DNA from: Pyrinomonadaceae bacterium
GTDB taxonomy: Bacteria > Acidobacteriota > Blastocatellia > Pyrinomonadales > Pyrinomonadaceae
DNA: 64,000 bases
Direction: 5' to 3'
Assembly (NCBI GenBank): GCA_021463165.1
Contig: JAJTWY010000017.1
Coordinates: 1-64,000 of the forward strand
Below are positions 1 through 13,559 of the stretch, one piece after another. Under the pieces are notes generated by a model. That model did no database searches. It worked only from the letters and a program-made list of their open reading frames with translations, and was not told the origin of the DNA. Numbering within the stretch: position 1 is the first letter of the stretch; the number at the start of each line of letters is the position of its first letter. Both the position numbers and the translations under genes were made by a program.

Positions 1-111
1 ATGGAGATCGAACTGATCGCCCCGATCGCGATGGAGAAAGGACTGCGATTCGCTATCCGTGAAGGCGGACGCACGGTCGGAGCGGGAACGGTTTCGGAAG
101 TAGTTGAATAG
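1..111 (+). CDS. tuf: Elongation factor Tu, C-terminal end (partial)
   Basis: The window opens inside this gene; only the last 36 codons are present, ending in TAG. The visible peptide is the end of domain 3 of EF-Tu, with the highly conserved stretch [20 protein letters not shown]-Tu delivers aminoacyl-tRNA to the ribosome. Its position just before rpmG, tRNA-Trp and secE matches the usual bacterial tuf-secE-nusG order. The ATG at base 1 is an internal methionine, not the start. Confidence 0.95.
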   Translation: MEIELIAPIAMEKGLRFAIREGGRTVGAGTVSEVVE

Positions 112-117
112 GGAAGT

Positions 118-190
118 AGTTGTCAGCGGTCGGTTGTCAGCCGTCAGACAAGATCTGAATCTAACAACCGGCAATCGACAACCGACAACT
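118..190. repeat. Imperfect palindromic repeat between tuf and rpmG
   Basis: The segment is built from GGTTGTC/GACAACC words. The left arm starts AGTTGTC and the right arm ends GACAACT, with further GGTTGTC and GACAACC copies inside, so it could fold into a long imperfect hairpin. It ends just before the rpmG ribosome binding site. It looks like an intergenic repeat of the GACAACTGACAAC type; no terminator-like T-run follows it. Confidence 0.5.
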
Positions 191-198
191 GAGGTAAT

Positions 199-351
199 AT
201 GCCAAGAGATAACATTATTTTGCAGTGCACCGAGTGCAAAGAGCGGAATTACGTGACGACGAAGAACAAGAAGAACACGCCGAACCGGCTTGAGTTCAAG
301 AAGTTCTGCCGTCGCTGCCGCTGCCACAGGCTGCACAGAGAGAATAAATAG
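199..351 (+). CDS. rpmG: 50S ribosomal protein L33
   Basis: This 50-residue basic protein has the usual length of L33, a component of the large ribosomal subunit near the E site. It has two CxxC pairs, CTEC near residue 10 and CRRC near residue 38, so it is the zinc-binding (C+) form. The start is ATG preceded by GAGGTAAT, a good ribosome binding site. It lies between tuf and tRNA-Trp/secE, a common order in bacteria. The gene is short and easily missed, but the protein is a clear L33. Confidence 0.95.
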   Translation: MPRDNIILQCTECKERNYVTTKNKKNTPNRLEFKKFCRRCRCHRLHRENK

Positions 352-362
352 TGATGAATATC

Positions 363-402
363 GAATGCAGAAGGAAGAAGGTAAGTTCGTCATTCTGCAT
401 TC
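363..402. repeat. Inverted repeat upstream of tRNA-Trp
   Basis: Perfect 10-bp arms, GAATGCAGAA and TTCTGCATTC, flank a 20-base loop. It lies between rpmG and tRNA-Trp. There is no T-run, so a terminator is unlikely. It resembles the other palindromic intergenic elements in the window but has a different core sequence. Confidence 0.45.
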
Positions 403-422
403 TGAAACCATCGGTTGGTCAA

Positions 423-498
423 AGGGGTATGGTGTCAATGGTTAGCATGGAGGTCTCCAAAACCTTAGGTCCGGGTTCGAGTCCTGGTACCCCTGCCA
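423..498 (+). tRNA. tRNA-Trp (anticodon CCA)
   Basis: The cloverleaf can be drawn by hand. The 7-bp acceptor AGGGGTA pairs with TACCCCT, followed by discriminator G and an encoded CCA end. The anticodon stem GAGGT/ACCTT holds a 7-base loop with anticodon CCA, and the T arm contains GGTTCGAGTCC. The anticodon reads UGG, so it charges tryptophan. A tRNA-Trp directly upstream of secE is a well-known bacterial arrangement, which supports the call. Confidence 0.95.
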
Positions 499-525
499 GT
501 TACGCATTTTAGGAGAGAGAGAACG

Positions 526-759
526 GTGTCAGAAGCAGTTGAAGGGAAGCAAAAGGAAAGTATCGGCGAGTTCATTAAGAAAACGCGTTCCGAGCTCGAT
601 AAGACCACTTTCCCGTCGTCGGATGACGTTAAGAATACGACGATCATCGTGATCATCAATGTCTTCTTCTTCGCGGCATACCTGTTCTTGATCGATCAGG
701 GCTGGGTTTATGTGATCCAGGGCCTGACCTGGTTGATCAACAAGATCGCCGGAGTCTAG
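526..759 (+). CDS. secE: Preprotein translocase subunit SecE
   Basis: The 77-residue protein has the short single-span SecE layout. An amphipathic N-terminal part contains the conserved motif F(I)[14 protein letters not shown], followed by one transmembrane segment around residues 39-60. SecE clamps SecY in the SecYEG translocon of the inner membrane. The start is GTG behind AGGAGAGA, and no ATG fits the family. It lies directly before nusG, 10 bases apart, as in most bacteria. Confidence 0.95.
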   Translation: MSEAVEGKQKESIGEFIKKTRSELDKTTFPSSDDVKNTTIIVIINVFFFAAYLFLIDQGWVYVIQGLTWLINKIAGV

Positions 760-769
760 GGATTTCACG

Positions 770-1330
770 ATGAAGCAGTGGTACTTTATCCACACCTACT
801 CGGGTCACGAGAACAAGGTGGTAGAGAGTCTTAATGCTCGCATACGCGATATGGAGCTGGCGGACCAGATCACAGAAGTTCTTTTGCCCAAAGAAAAGGT
901 CGTCGAGATGCGCGGGAACAAAGAATATGTTTCTGAGCGGATGTTCTATCCCGGCTACGTACTGGTCGAGATCGAATGTGACGAAAAGGGGAAGATCCCC
1001 GACAACGTGTTTCACGCTATCAAGGCGACGCCGAAGGTGACGGGGTTTCTGGGTGGAAAGCAGCCGACACCGCTTACACAGGCAGAGGTCGATCAGATCA
1101 TCAGTAATATCGAGGTTGCGACTGAAAAGCCGAAACCGAAGTTTACATACGATGTGGGCGAGGTCGTCAGGATCAAATCAGGGCCATTCGCCAGCTTTAC
1201 GGGCAAGGTCGAGGAAGTTAACGAAGATAAGTCGACTCTTAAGGTTTCGATCACGATCTTTGGCCGCTCGACGCCGTACGAATTGAGTTACCTCGAGGTC
1301 GAGAAAGTGACCTTCGCGGAAGAAGAATAG
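770..1330 (+). CDS. nusG: Transcription termination/antitermination protein NusG
   Basis: The 186-residue protein has the NGN domain at about residues 1-110, starting with the typical [15 protein letters not shown]-terminal KOW domain lies near residues 128-180 ([19 protein letters not shown]). NusG binds the clamp of RNA polymerase, reduces pausing and couples transcription to Rho or the ribosome. It lies between secE and rplK, the standard order. The length matches the family and nothing is unusual. Confidence 0.97.
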   Translation: MKQWYFIHTYSGHENKVVESLNARIRDMELADQITEVLLPKEKVVEMRGNKEYVSERMFYPGYVLVEIECDEKGKIPDNVFHAIKATPKVTGFLGGKQPTPLTQAEVDQIISNIEVATEKPKPKFTYDVGEVVRIKSGPFASFTGKVEEVNEDKSTLKVSITIFGRSTPYELSYLEVEKVTFAEEE

Positions 1331-1377
1331 AAGAGGACATTCCCTGAAGTTTTAGGGATCGTTAATCGAAAAAGAAG

Positions 1378-1806
1378 ATGGCAAAGAAGATAGAAGGTTA
1401 TATTAAGCTGCAGATCCCGGCCGGTAAGGCCAACCCTGCGCCGCCGATCGGCCCGGCTTTGGGTCAGCACGGCGTTAACATCATGGAATTCTGCAAGGCG
1501 TTCAATGCCAAGACGCAGAATGACGATCCGGATATGAAGATCCCGGTCGTGATCACGGTTTATGCCGACCGTTCGTTTACGTTTGAAACGAAAACGCCGC
1601 CGGCGGCCGATCTTTTGAGGAAGGCGACGGGAATCGCAAAAGGTTCGGGCAAACCAAACCGCGAGAAATCGGGAACCGTTACGCGAGCTCAGATCGAAGA
1701 GATCGCAAAGAAAAAGATGACGGACCTCAACACGTCCAACCTCGAAGCCGCGATGCGGACCATCGAGGGTACTGCCCGTAGCATGGGCCTTACTGTTGAG
1801 GGTTAG
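1378..1806 (+). CDS. rplK: 50S ribosomal protein L11
   Basis: The 142-residue protein shows the full L11 pattern. The N-terminal domain has [20 protein letters not shown], and the C-terminal RNA-binding domain ends with a segment aligned to the GTAxSMG motif ([12 protein letters not shown]). L11 forms the GTPase-associated centre with 23S rRNA and is the substrate of PrmA, also encoded in this window. The start is ATG with a purine-rich AAAAAGAAG before it. Confidence 0.97.
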   Translation: MAKKIEGYIKLQIPAGKANPAPPIGPALGQHGVNIMEFCKAFNAKTQNDDPDMKIPVVITVYADRSFTFETKTPPAADLLRKATGIAKGSGKPNREKSGTVTRAQIEEIAKKKMTDLNTSNLEAAMRTIEGTARSMGLTVEG

Positions 1807-1813
1807 GATTGGT

Positions 1814-1836
1814 CATATAGGGCATCGTCCTATATG
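1814..1836 (+). promoter_or_regulatory. Hairpin between rplK and rplA
   Basis: Perfect 8-bp arms CATATAGG and CCTATATG flank a 7-base loop, about 50 bases before the rplA start. There is no T-run, so it is not a simple terminator. A role in translational control or mRNA processing of the rplK-rplA transcript is only an inference. Confidence 0.4.
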
Positions 1837-1883
1837 TCTCATAAGGGAGAACGCAAAGCCGTTCGTTAATACCTGGAGGTAAA

Positions 1884-2576
1884 ATGAAAAGAGGCAAGAA
1901 GTACCGTGCCGCGCTCGAAAAGATCGAGGCCGGTAAGAAACACACCCTTGACGAAGCGATCAATAAGTTGAAAGAGATCGCCTTCGCGAAATTCGACGAA
2001 ACAGTAGAACTGACGATGTGGCTCGGCGTTGACCCGCGTAAAGCGGATCAGCTCGTGCGCGGCACCATCGTGCTTCCGCATGGGCTCGGCGGAGCGACCA
2101 AAAAGGTCGTTGTCATCGCCCAGGGCGACAAGATCCGCGAGGCTCAGGAAGCCGGTGCGGACGAAGCCGGCGCCGACGAGATCCTCGATCGCATCAAAGG
2201 CGGTTGGCTCGACTTCGACGCCCTGATCGCGACGCCGGATATGATGGGCAAGGTCGGTCAGCTCGGTAAAGTTCTCGGCCCGCGTGGTTTGATGCCCAAT
2301 CCGAAAACCGGCACGGTGACGATGGACGTGAAAACGGCTATCGAAGAGACCAAGGCCGGTAAGGTCGAATATCGTGTCGACAAGACCGGCGTGATACATT
2401 CCCCTGTCGGCAAGATCTCGTTCGACACCGCCAAGCTGGAGGAAAACACTCGCGTTCTGATCGGCGCGGTCATCAAGGCAAAACCAACAACCGCGAAAGG
2501 TCGTTATCTCAAAAAGATCAATCTGGCGGCAACGATGAGCCCGGGCGTTCTGCTCGATGAATTGGCATACGTCTAA
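1884..2576 (+). CDS. rplA: 50S ribosomal protein L1
   Basis: The 230-residue protein has normal L1 length. It shows the signature segment around [20 protein letters not shown], and its C terminus has SPGVLLD. L1 forms the mobile stalk at the E site and in many bacteria represses its own operon by binding mRNA. The start ATG follows CTGGAGGTAAA, a strong ribosome binding site. A short Ala/Asp/Glu duplication ([11 protein letters not shown]) is present near residues 92-102. Confidence 0.97.
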   Translation: MKRGKKYRAALEKIEAGKKHTLDEAINKLKEIAFAKFDETVELTMWLGVDPRKADQLVRGTIVLPHGLGGATKKVVVIAQGDKIREAQEAGADEAGADEILDRIKGGWLDFDALIATPDMMGKVGQLGKVLGPRGLMPNPKTGTVTMDVKTAIEETKAGKVEYRVDKTGVIHSPVGKISFDTAKLEENTRVLIGAVIKAKPTTAKGRYLKKINLAATMSPGVLLDELAYV

Positions 2577-2590
2577 GTGAGGAGTGTCAG

Positions 2591-2610
2591 CAGCCCGCAC
2601 ACAGGGGCTG
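2591..2610 (+). promoter_or_regulatory. Small hairpin just before rplJ
   Basis: CAGCCC and GGGCTG can pair around an 8-base loop, only nine bases before the preferred rplJ ATG. In other bacteria rplJ is controlled by a leader structure bound by the L10-L12 complex. Whether this short hairpin has such a role cannot be told from sequence. If translation instead began at the upstream GTG, the hairpin would be coding. Confidence 0.35.
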
Positions 2611-2619
2611 ATCAAGAAA

Positions 2620-3336
2620 ATGAAATCAAGAGAAACCAAAGCAAATGATCTGGCCGCACTCACTGCTTCATTGCAGAATTCCACGTCCGCAATGGTCGTC
2701 AGCTTCAAAGGCCTGACGGTCAGCAAGGACCAGGAGTTTCGCAACAGCCTGCGTGAGGTCGGTGCAAAATATCAAGTCGTCAAGAATACGCTCGCGCGTA
2801 TCGCAGTAAAGGGTACGCAGTTCGAGGATGCGACTGAGTATTTTAAGGGCGTTACCGCAATTGCGTGGACCGACGGCGACCCGGTTGTCCTTTCGAAAGC
2901 AGTTTCGAAATTCATGAAGGACAACGCCAATATTTACACATTCAAGACAGGCGTTGTTGACGGTAAGTTGGTCGATCTCGCCCAGCTCGCGACCATCGCG
3001 AGCCTTCCGTCGAAGGAAGAGCTTATTTCGAAACTCCTGTTTGTCCTGAATGCTCAGGCGCAGCGGATCGTTACGGTCATTAATGCAGTTCCGCGTGATC
3101 TCGCGGTCGTGATCAAACAGATCGGCGAACAGGAAGGCCGGGCAGCGGGATCGCCGGCACCGGCGGCCGAAACGGCTCCGGCGGATGACGCCGCAACTTC
3201 GGAAGAAGCGGCGCCGACGGCGGAAGAGCCTGCGGCAGATGTCCAAGCGGCGGCGGAAGACGCTCCTCCGGCGGAAGCAGAACCGGTACCTGCCGAGGAG
3301 TCTCCGGAGGCTGAAGAAGAAACGCCTGCGGAATAA
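2620..3336 (+). CDS. rplJ: 50S ribosomal protein L10 with long acidic C-terminal tail
   Basis: The first ~170 residues are ordinary L10, which anchors L7/L12 dimers to the ribosomal stalk; typical motifs are VVSFKGLTVSKDQ and VVKNTLARIAVKG. The remaining ~65 residues are low-complexity Ala, Glu and Pro and are not part of the usual 165-175-residue protein. I prefer the ATG start because its distance to the conserved core matches E. coli L10. An in-frame GTG 36 bases upstream (2584) directly abuts GAGGA with no proper spacing. It is followed by rplL, the stalk partner. Confidence 0.93.
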   Translation: MKSRETKANDLAALTASLQNSTSAMVVSFKGLTVSKDQEFRNSLREVGAKYQVVKNTLARIAVKGTQFEDATEYFKGVTAIAWTDGDPVVLSKAVSKFMKDNANIYTFKTGVVDGKLVDLAQLATIASLPSKEELISKLLFVLNAQAQRIVTVINAVPRDLAVVIKQIGEQEGRAAGSPAPAAETAPADDAATSEEAAPTAEEPAADVQAAAEDAPPAEAEPVPAEESPEAEEETPAE

Positions 3337-3719
3337 AAGAGTTTTGATCCGCATCGTTCGAGGGCAAAATTGCTTCGATGATGTGGTATCAACGGATTTG
3401 AAATTTCGAATTTCAAATTTGAGATAGGCGGAAGAAGACTTCCGCCAACGAGCCGTACTCAAGGAAAAACGGGCCATGTGATTTGTCAGGTCACGAAAGG
3501 CTTCGGACAAGATGGGAATGGAGATGCAGACCGTTCCGATCTCGTCCCTGGGTTCTAGCGGCGGACGAGGCGAATGACGAACGCTGAATATCGAACGATG
3601 AATTCATGCATTCCTCAGTCGCCGGTAACGAACGATGGAAGTATGCGAGTTTGATCGATCTTTGTGCATCCATCATTCATCATTAATAGAGAACCCTAAA
3701 CAGGAGATAGGAAAAAATC
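3337..3719. other. 383-base gap between rplJ and rplL
   Basis: No gene is supported here. The gap contains a perfect palindrome (listed separately) and degenerate runs of ATTCATCATTCAT-like and GAACGATGAA-like words between about 3560 and 3690. These resemble decayed intergenic repeats. Such a large gap between rplJ and rplL is unusual, because these genes are normally close together and co-regulated. Confidence 0.5.
3396..3418. repeat. Perfect 10-bp palindrome with 3-base loop
   Basis: The arms ATTTGAAATT and AATTTCAAAT flank TCG. It is very A+T rich compared with the surrounding genes and is not followed by a T-run. It looks like one of the intergenic palindromic repeats found elsewhere in the window. 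Confidence 0.5.
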
Positions 3720-4118
3720 ATGGCAATTACAAAAGCTGATGTTGTTGAGTATTTGAAAGGTATGACGCTTCTGGAGGCGTCGGAATTGGTCAAGGAGCTC
3801 GAAGAAGTGTTCGGAGTCTCTGCTGCTGCCGCAGCCGCCCCGGTAATGGTTGCTGCCGCAGGAGCCGGTGCCGGTGATGGTGGTGCAGGTGCTGCCGAAG
3901 AGAAGGATTCGTATGATGTCGTTCTCGCCTCGGCAGGCGGTAATAAGATCGCGGTCATCAAGGTCGTTCGCGAGATCGTTGCAGGCCTTGGCCTCAAGGA
4001 AGCCAAGGATCTCGTCGATGCTGCTCCGAAAGCTCTGAAGGAAGGCGTTTCGAAGGCTGAGGCCGATGATATCGCGGCCAAGCTCAAGGAAGCGGGAGCG
4101 ACCGTCGAGGTCAAATAG
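3720..4118 (+). CDS. rplL: 50S ribosomal protein L7/L12
   Basis: The 132-residue protein has the three L7/L12 parts. An N-terminal dimerisation helix region covers about 1-33. An Ala/Gly-rich hinge spans about 35-62. The globular C-terminal domain carries [20 protein letters not shown] and ends in TVEVK. It recruits translation GTPases to the ribosome as multiple dimers on L10. The ATG start follows CAGGAGATAGG. The hinge is slightly longer than in E. coli. Confidence 0.97.
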   Translation: MAITKADVVEYLKGMTLLEASELVKELEEVFGVSAAAAAAPVMVAAAGAGAGDGGAGAAEEKDSYDVVLASAGGNKIAVIKVVREIVAGLGLKEAKDLVDAAPKALKEGVSKAEADDIAAKLKEAGATVEVK

Positions 4119-4144
4119 GACCTCGGCTTTGCCGAATAACCTCG

Positions 4145-4180
4145 ATGCGGAGGAGTTGGGCTGTCCCGTCTTCTCCGCAT
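4145..4180 (+). promoter_or_regulatory. Hairpin after rplL (attenuator or processing site candidate)
   Basis: ATGCGGAGGAG pairs with CTTCTCCGCAT over 11 bp (one G-U) around a 14-base loop, 27 bases after the rplL stop. No T-run follows. In E. coli an attenuator and an RNase III site lie between rplL and rpoB; a similar role here is plausible but unproven. Confidence 0.4.
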
Positions 4181-4217
4181 TCGGGAACGGTTCGCAGCAG
4201 GTTAGCGTAAATTTTTG

Positions 4218-4246
4218 TTGTAATAGCAATAGCCTGCTGTTATACT
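4218..4246 (+). promoter_or_regulatory. Candidate sigma-70 promoter for rpoBC
   Basis: A -35 box TTGTAA (4 of 6 consensus bases) is separated by exactly 17 bases from a -10 box TATACT (5 of 6). It lies about 260 bases before rpoB in an A+T-rich stretch. The match is good, but such matches also occur by chance. Confidence 0.4.
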
Positions 4247-4433
4247 ATTTGGTTCACAGACTCTTGCTCGGTTTGAGCCTGTGGCGTTCGGTTGGTCAAT
4301 ATTGAGGATCGATCTGGTCCGTGTTGCCGGCCGGTGGTTTTGGACGCGGTTTTTGGCCGTAAGTAAATTGGAGAGTTGGTGTCCCTTTTCGGCACGCTCG
4401 GAAAACCAAAATAACAGTATTTACTGCTGATAA

Positions 4434-4463
4434 GCGGTCTGGGTAAACTTTACCCTCGACCGC
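4434..4463 (+). promoter_or_regulatory. Compound hairpin in rpoB leader
   Basis: An outer stem GCGGTC/GACCGC encloses an inner stem GGGTAA/TTACCC with a three-base loop. It lies about 45 bases before the rpoB start and is not followed by a T-run. A leader regulatory structure is possible; the function is unknown. Confidence 0.4.
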
Positions 4464-4507
4464 ATTTGCCGTCTTTGTTTGAAAAGTTTTAAGGGAGCCT
4501 TGCTAAG

Positions 4508-9022
<4,515 letters not shown>

Positions 9023-9064
9023 ACGAACCGCGAGGCGGCCCGCGTAAAGTTTTTTGAAATTTCG

Positions 9065-9149
9065 TGGGACACGCGGTCTAAACCACGTAGCTGCAATAAG
9101 ATAGGTGTCCCAGGACATGGGTGGGACACTCGTGGGACAGGTGGGACAG
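9065..9149 (+). repeat. TGGGACA repeat cluster upstream of rpoC (copy A)
   Basis: The words are TGGGACAC, then GTGTCCCA, TGGGACAC, TGGGACAG and TGGGACAG, the last three spaced by three and one bases. The cluster ends about 22 bases before the rpoC ATG. A second cluster with the same order and spacing lies upstream of the GNAT gene near 23,400-23,520. The inverted pair GTGTCCCA/TGGGACAC could form a hairpin. Confidence 0.65.
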
Positions 9150-9171
9150 GTAAGGCATTTATTGGAGACAT

Positions 9172-12100
9172 ATGTTTCGATTTAATCAAGATAGCAAAAC
9201 GCAGTTAACGACAAACTACGAAGCGATCCGCATCTCGCTCGCTTCGCCGGAAAAGATCCGTGAGTGGTCGCACGGCGAGGTAACGAAGCCCGAGACGATA
9301 AACTATCGCACGTTCAAACCTGAGCGTGACGGGTTATTTTGTGCGCGGATCTTCGGCCCTGTGTCGGACTGGGAATGTCTCTGCGGAAAATACAAGCGGA
9401 TGAAGCACCGCGGGGTTATCTGCGACAAGTGCGGTGTCGAGGTCACTCAGTCGAAGGTGCGGCGTGAGCGTCTCGGACATATCAATCTTGCCAGCCCTTG
9501 CTCGCACGTTTGGTTCTTTAAGGGCTTGCCGTCGCGAATCGGCCATTTGCTCGACATCACCCTTCGCGATCTCGAAAAGATACTCTATTTCGAAACGTAT
9601 ATCGTCGTGGACGAAGGTGATGTTCCTGATCTGAAGCAGAAAGATCTGCTTTCGGATGAACGGTATCGGGAACTGATGCGCGATTATCCGAACCAGTTCG
9701 TCGCCAAAATGGGTGCTGAGGCGATCAAGGACCTGTTGGCTCAGATCGACGTTCAGGAGCTGGTAGATGAACTTCGCATCAAGATGCGAGAGGAAACGTC
9801 TCAACAGAAGAAGCTGAAGTATTCGAAGCGTCTGAAGGTGTCTAACTCATTCCTCCGCTCGGGCAACAACCCGCAATGGATGATACTCGATGTTATTCCG
9901 GTCATTCCGCCGGAACTTCGCCCGCTGGTGCCGCTCGATGGCGGACGCTTTGCGACGTCGGACCTGAATGATCTATACCGACGAGTTATCAACCGCAATA
10001 ATCGTCTTAAAAAGCTCATAGAGCTGCGTGCACCGGAAGTCATCGTTCGTAATGAAAAACGTATGCTTCAGGAAGCGGTCGATGCCCTCTTCGATAACGG
10101 CCGTCGCGGCCGCGTGCTTCGCGGTGCGAACAACCGCCCGCTCAAGTCGCTCTCAGGAACGCTCAAAGGCAAGCAGGGCCGCTTTCGTCAGAACCTTCTC
10201 GGAAAGCGTGTTGACTATTCGGGCCGTTCGGTTATCGTCGTCGGGCCGGAGCTCAAGCTGCACCAGTGCGGCTTGCCGAAAAAGATGGCCCTCGAGCTTT
10301 TCAAGCCGTTCATCTACAACAAGCTCGAACGTGACCAGCACGCTGCTACCATAAAACAAGCCCGGGAAATGGTCGAACGTCAGGAGCCGATCGTTTGGGA
10401 TATTCTCGAAGACGTGATCCGCGAGCATCCGGTTCTTCTGAACCGGGCCCCGACGCTTCACCGTCTTGGAATTCAGGCTTTTGAGCCGGTACTTGTCGAA
10501 GGAAAGGCGATCAAGATCCACCCGCTTGTTTGCTCGGCCTTTAACGCCGACTTCGACGGCGATCAGATGGCTGTGCATATTCCCCTCTCGGCCGAGGCTC
10601 AGATCGAGGCAAACGTGTTGATGCTGGCGTCGAACAATCTGCTTTCGCCGGCCTCAGGACAGCCGATCGCCGTTCCTTCGCAGGACATCGTTCTCGGCTG
10701 CTATTATCTGACCCTTGCACGCGAGGAAATGAAGGGTGAGGGTAAAGCTTTCGCTTCGATCGATGAGGTTCTGATGGCTCTCGATGCCGGCGTGGTCGAG
10801 ACGCAGTCGAAGATCAAACTGCGCTGGAAAGGAGACCTGATCGATCTGACGCTCGAGCATAACTCGCAGGACGTGATGCGGGCGACAACTCGCGAGAATG
10901 TGGACGTGGTTTTGGACACGACGGTTGGGCGTGCGATCTTCAATGAACGCCTTACGCGTGACGGCCTGCCGTATGTTAACGGTGTGCTTAAGAAGAAGGG
11001 CTTGCAGTCGCTCGTTACTTTCTGCCACCTTCGTCTCGGGCACGAGCCCACCGTGGCGCTGCTCGACGACCTCAAGACGATGGGATTCCTTTATGCTACG
11101 CGGGCAGGCGTCTCTATCGGCATCGACGACATGGTCACGCCCGCGTCGAAGAAGGGAATCATCGACAAGGCGCTGAAGGAAGTCGAAAAACTTCGCAAGC
11201 AGTATGAAGACGCGACGATGACCGATCTCGAGCGTACCAACAAGGTAACGGCTATTTGGTCTGACGTTACCGATCACGTCGCCAAGGAAATGTTCGTGGC
11301 GATGAACAAACGTGAGAAAGAGCGAAAGGAACTGAATCCGATCCTCGTCATGGCCGATTCCGGTGCTCGAGGTTCCGAGGCCCAGATCCGTCAGCTCGCC
11401 GGAATGCGCGGCCTCATGGCCAAGCCATCGGGCGAGATCATCGAGAATCCGATCCTCGCAAATTTCCGTGAAGGCCTCGACGTTTTGCAGTACTTCATCT
11501 CGACTCACGGTGCTCGGAAGGGCCTCGCGGATACTGCCCTCAAGACGGCGGACTCGGGTTACCTTACTCGTCGCCTCGTCGACGTCGCTCAGGATGTGAT
11601 CGTTTCCGAGGAAGATTGCGGCACGCTTAAGGGCGTCTGGGCCGAGGCGATCATCCGGAACGGTGAAGAGGTCGAGTCACTTCGCGACCGCATCGTTGGT
11701 GTTACCTCCCTCGATGACATTATCGATCCGGTGGACGGAACTGTCATCGTTGAAGCGAATCAGGAGATCACTGAAGACCTGGGCTCGCAGGTGCAGCTCT
11801 CGGGCTTGCAGAAGGTGCGTATCCGATCGGCCTTGACCTGCGAAACCCGGCGCGGAATTTGCGTCAAATGCTACGGCCGTAATCTCGCTACCGGTAGAAC
11901 GGTCGAGATCGGTGAGGCTGTCGGCGTTATCGCCGCGCAGTCGATCGGCGAGCCTGGAACGCAGCTTACGATGCGCACGTTCCACGTCGGCGGAACGGCA
12001 CGTCTCGAACAGGAGACCAAACACGTTGCCGCAATGGATGGAACGGTCAAGTATCTGGGCGACATGAAGGTCATCAAGAACCGGGACGGCGAGTTCGTGT

Positions 12101-13482
12101 CATTACGCCGCCAGTCCGAGATCGCCCTTGTCGATGAACGCGGCCGCGAAGTCGCTCACTACAAGGTTGTCTACGGTGCCCAGATCCACGTCAAGGATGG
12201 GCAGAAGGTCAAGGAAGACGACGTACTTGTTACCTGGGATCCGTTCACTTTCGCGATCCTTACCGAGGAATCTGGTACGGTCAAGTACCAAGACCTCAAG
12301 GAAGGCAAGACTGTTGAAGAAGAGATCGATAAGGTCACGGGCCAGAAGCGCCTCGTGGTCAAGGATTCGGATGAAAAGAATCAGCCGCGTCTTGAGATCA
12401 AGAGCGGTAACAAGACACTCAAGACCTATCAGATGCCGATACGAGCGAACCTGATCGTCGAAGACGGCGATGAGGTCAAGGCCGGGGACATCATCGCCAA
12501 GATCCCGCGTGAAACGACCAAGACGAAAGATATCGTCGGCGGTCTGCCCCGCGTTGTGGAGCTTTTCGAAGCTCGAAGGCCGGGCGAGACTGCGGTTATG
12601 TCCGAGATCAACGGAACTGTGAAGTTTGGCCCGATCTCGAAGGGTAAACGCAAGATCATCATTATCGGCGATGACGGGAGCGAGAGGGAATACGACATTC
12701 CACGTGGTACCCACATCAACGTTCAGGAGGACGACCGTGTAAAATCGGGCGAACCGCTCATGGACGGCCCGCTAAACCCTCACGACATCCTGCGTGTCCT
12801 TGGTATGGAAGCACTACAGAACTACCTCGTGAACGAAATTCAGGAGGTATATCGCCTGCAGGGCGTTAATATCAACGACAAGCATATCGAGGTGATCGTT
12901 CGCCAGATGCTCCGCTGGGTCAAGATCAAGGAGGTCGGCGATACCGAGTTCCTACTCGAGGAACAGGTCGACCGCTTCCGCTATGAGGACGAGAACGCCC
13001 GGGTCCGCGAGGCGGGCGGCCAGACGTCGGTGGGCGAACCTCTGCTCCTCGGTATCACGAAGGCTTCGCTTTCGACCGACTCGTTCATCTCGGCTGCCAG
13101 CTTCCAGGAAACCACACGTGTCCTTACGGAAGCCGCGATCTCTGGTCGTATCGACTATCTCCGGGGGCTCAAGGAGAATGTGATCATGGGCCGTCTGATC
13201 CCGGCGGGGACCGGTATGAAATACTACCGCAACGTCAAGGTGGCGTACGATCCGACTGAGAACCAGAAACAGCTAGACGAGTACGACGAAATGGGCGACT
13301 ACATCCGCGGCGGCATCGACCTGCCGTTGCCGGCGGCCCTTGCGGATGTCGAGAATGACGGTTTCGTCGATGATGAAGAAGACGATCTGGAACTTGACGT
13401 TGAAGAAACGGAAAATGAAGAGGTCTTCGATATCGACGAGGCGATGAAGGTCGAACTGGATGAGGACGACGACGATATTTAG
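9172..13482 (+). CDS. rpoC: DNA-directed RNA polymerase subunit beta'
   Basis: The 1436-residue protein is full-length RpoC. It has the N-terminal zinc site ([20 protein letters not shown]), the catalytic [12 protein letters not shown] near residues 458-469 that binds the active-site magnesium, and the second zinc region with [14 protein letters not shown]. The last ~45 residues are strongly acidic and end in a run of Asp. It follows rpoB after 149 bases, with GGAGA before the ATG. A strong hairpin terminator follows. Confidence 0.97.
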   Translation: MFRFNQDSKTQLTTNYEAIRISLASPEKIREWSHGEVTKPETINYRTFKPERDGLFCARIFGPVSDWECLCGKYKRMKHRGVICDKCGVEVTQSKVRRERLGHINLASPCSHVWFFKGLPSRIGHLLDITLRDLEKILYFETYIVVDEGDVPDLKQKDLLSDERYRELMRDYPNQFVAKMGAEAIKDLLAQIDVQELVDELRIKMREETSQQKKLKYSKRLKVSNSFLRSGNNPQWMILDVIPVIPPELRPLVPLDGGRFATSDLNDLYRRVINRNNRLKKLIELRAPEVIVRNEKRMLQEAVDALFDNGRRGRVLRGANNRPLKSLSGTLKGKQGRFRQNLLGKRVDYSGRSVIVVGPELKLHQCGLPKKMALELFKPFIYNKLERDQHAATIKQAREMVERQEPIVWDILEDVIREHPVLLNRAPTLHRLGIQAFEPVLVEGKAIKIHPLVCSAFNADFDGDQMAVHIPLSAEAQIEANVLMLASNNLLSPASGQPIAVPSQDIVLGCYYLTLAREEMKGEGKAFASIDEVLMALDAGVVETQSKIKLRWKGDLIDLTLEHNSQDVMRATTRENVDVVLDTTVGRAIFNERLTRDGLPYVNGVLKKKGLQSLVTFCHLRLGHEPTVALLDDLKTMGFLYATRAGVSIGIDDMVTPASKKGIIDKALKEVEKLRKQYEDATMTDLERTNKVTAIWSDVTDHVAKEMFVAMNKREKERKELNPILVMADSGARGSEAQIRQLAGMRGLMAKPSGEIIENPILANFREGLDVLQYFISTHGARKGLADTALKTADSGYLTRRLVDVAQDVIVSEEDCGTLKGVWAEAIIRNGEEVESLRDRIVGVTSLDDIIDPVDGTVIVEANQEITEDLGSQVQLSGLQKVRIRSALTCETRRGICVKCYGRNLATGRTVEIGEAVGVIAAQSIGEPGTQLTMRTFHVGGTARLEQETKHVAAMDGTVKYLGDMKVIKNRDGEFVSLRRQSEIALVDERGREVAHYKVVYGAQIHVKDGQKVKEDDVLVTWDPFTFAILTEESGTVKYQDLKEGKTVEEEIDKVTGQKRLVVKDSDEKNQPRLEIKSGNKTLKTYQMPIRANLIVEDGDEVKAGDIIAKIPRETTKTKDIVGGLPRVVELFEARRPGETAVMSEINGTVKFGPISKGKRKIIIIGDDGSEREYDIPRGTHINVQEDDRVKSGEPLMDGPLNPHDILRVLGMEALQNYLVNEIQEVYRLQGVNINDKHIEVIVRQMLRWVKIKEVGDTEFLLEEQVDRFRYEDENARVREAGGQTSVGEPLLLGITKASLSTDSFISAASFQETTRVLTEAAISGRIDYLRGLKENVIMGRLIPAGTGMKYYRNVKVAYDPTENQKQLDEYDEMGDYIRGGIDLPLPAALADVENDGFVDDEEDDLELDVEETENEEVFDIDEAMKVELDEDDDDI

Positions 13483-13504
13483 TAGGATCTCTGGACCAAT
13501 GCAA

Positions 13505-13539
13505 AAATGGGCGTGAGTCGAAAAAACTCACGCCCATTT
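13505..13539. terminator. Bidirectional terminator after rpoC
   Basis: A perfect inverted repeat with arms AAATGGGCGTGAGT and ACTCACGCCCATTT surrounds a 7-base loop. It lies between the convergent ends of rpoC and the Spy-like gene, so it can serve both strands. Confidence 0.8.
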
Positions 13540-13559
13540 GTTCTCTAGCCAATAGATCG

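Larger units (their letters stand above)
4119..4507. other. 389-base leader region between rplL and rpoB
   Basis: No gene is supported. The region holds three items listed separately: a hairpin soon after rplL, a candidate sigma-70 promoter, and a compound hairpin close to rpoB. An A+T-rich stretch follows the second hairpin and leads to AAGGGAG before the rpoB GTG. The layout suggests partly separate control of the polymerase genes, but this is inference. Confidence 0.5.

Noticed and set aside
2584..2619. Upstream GTG start for rplJ
   Set aside because: GAGGA directly abuts the GTG with no spacer, and the added 12 residues do not fit L10; the sequence can form a leader hairpin instead.
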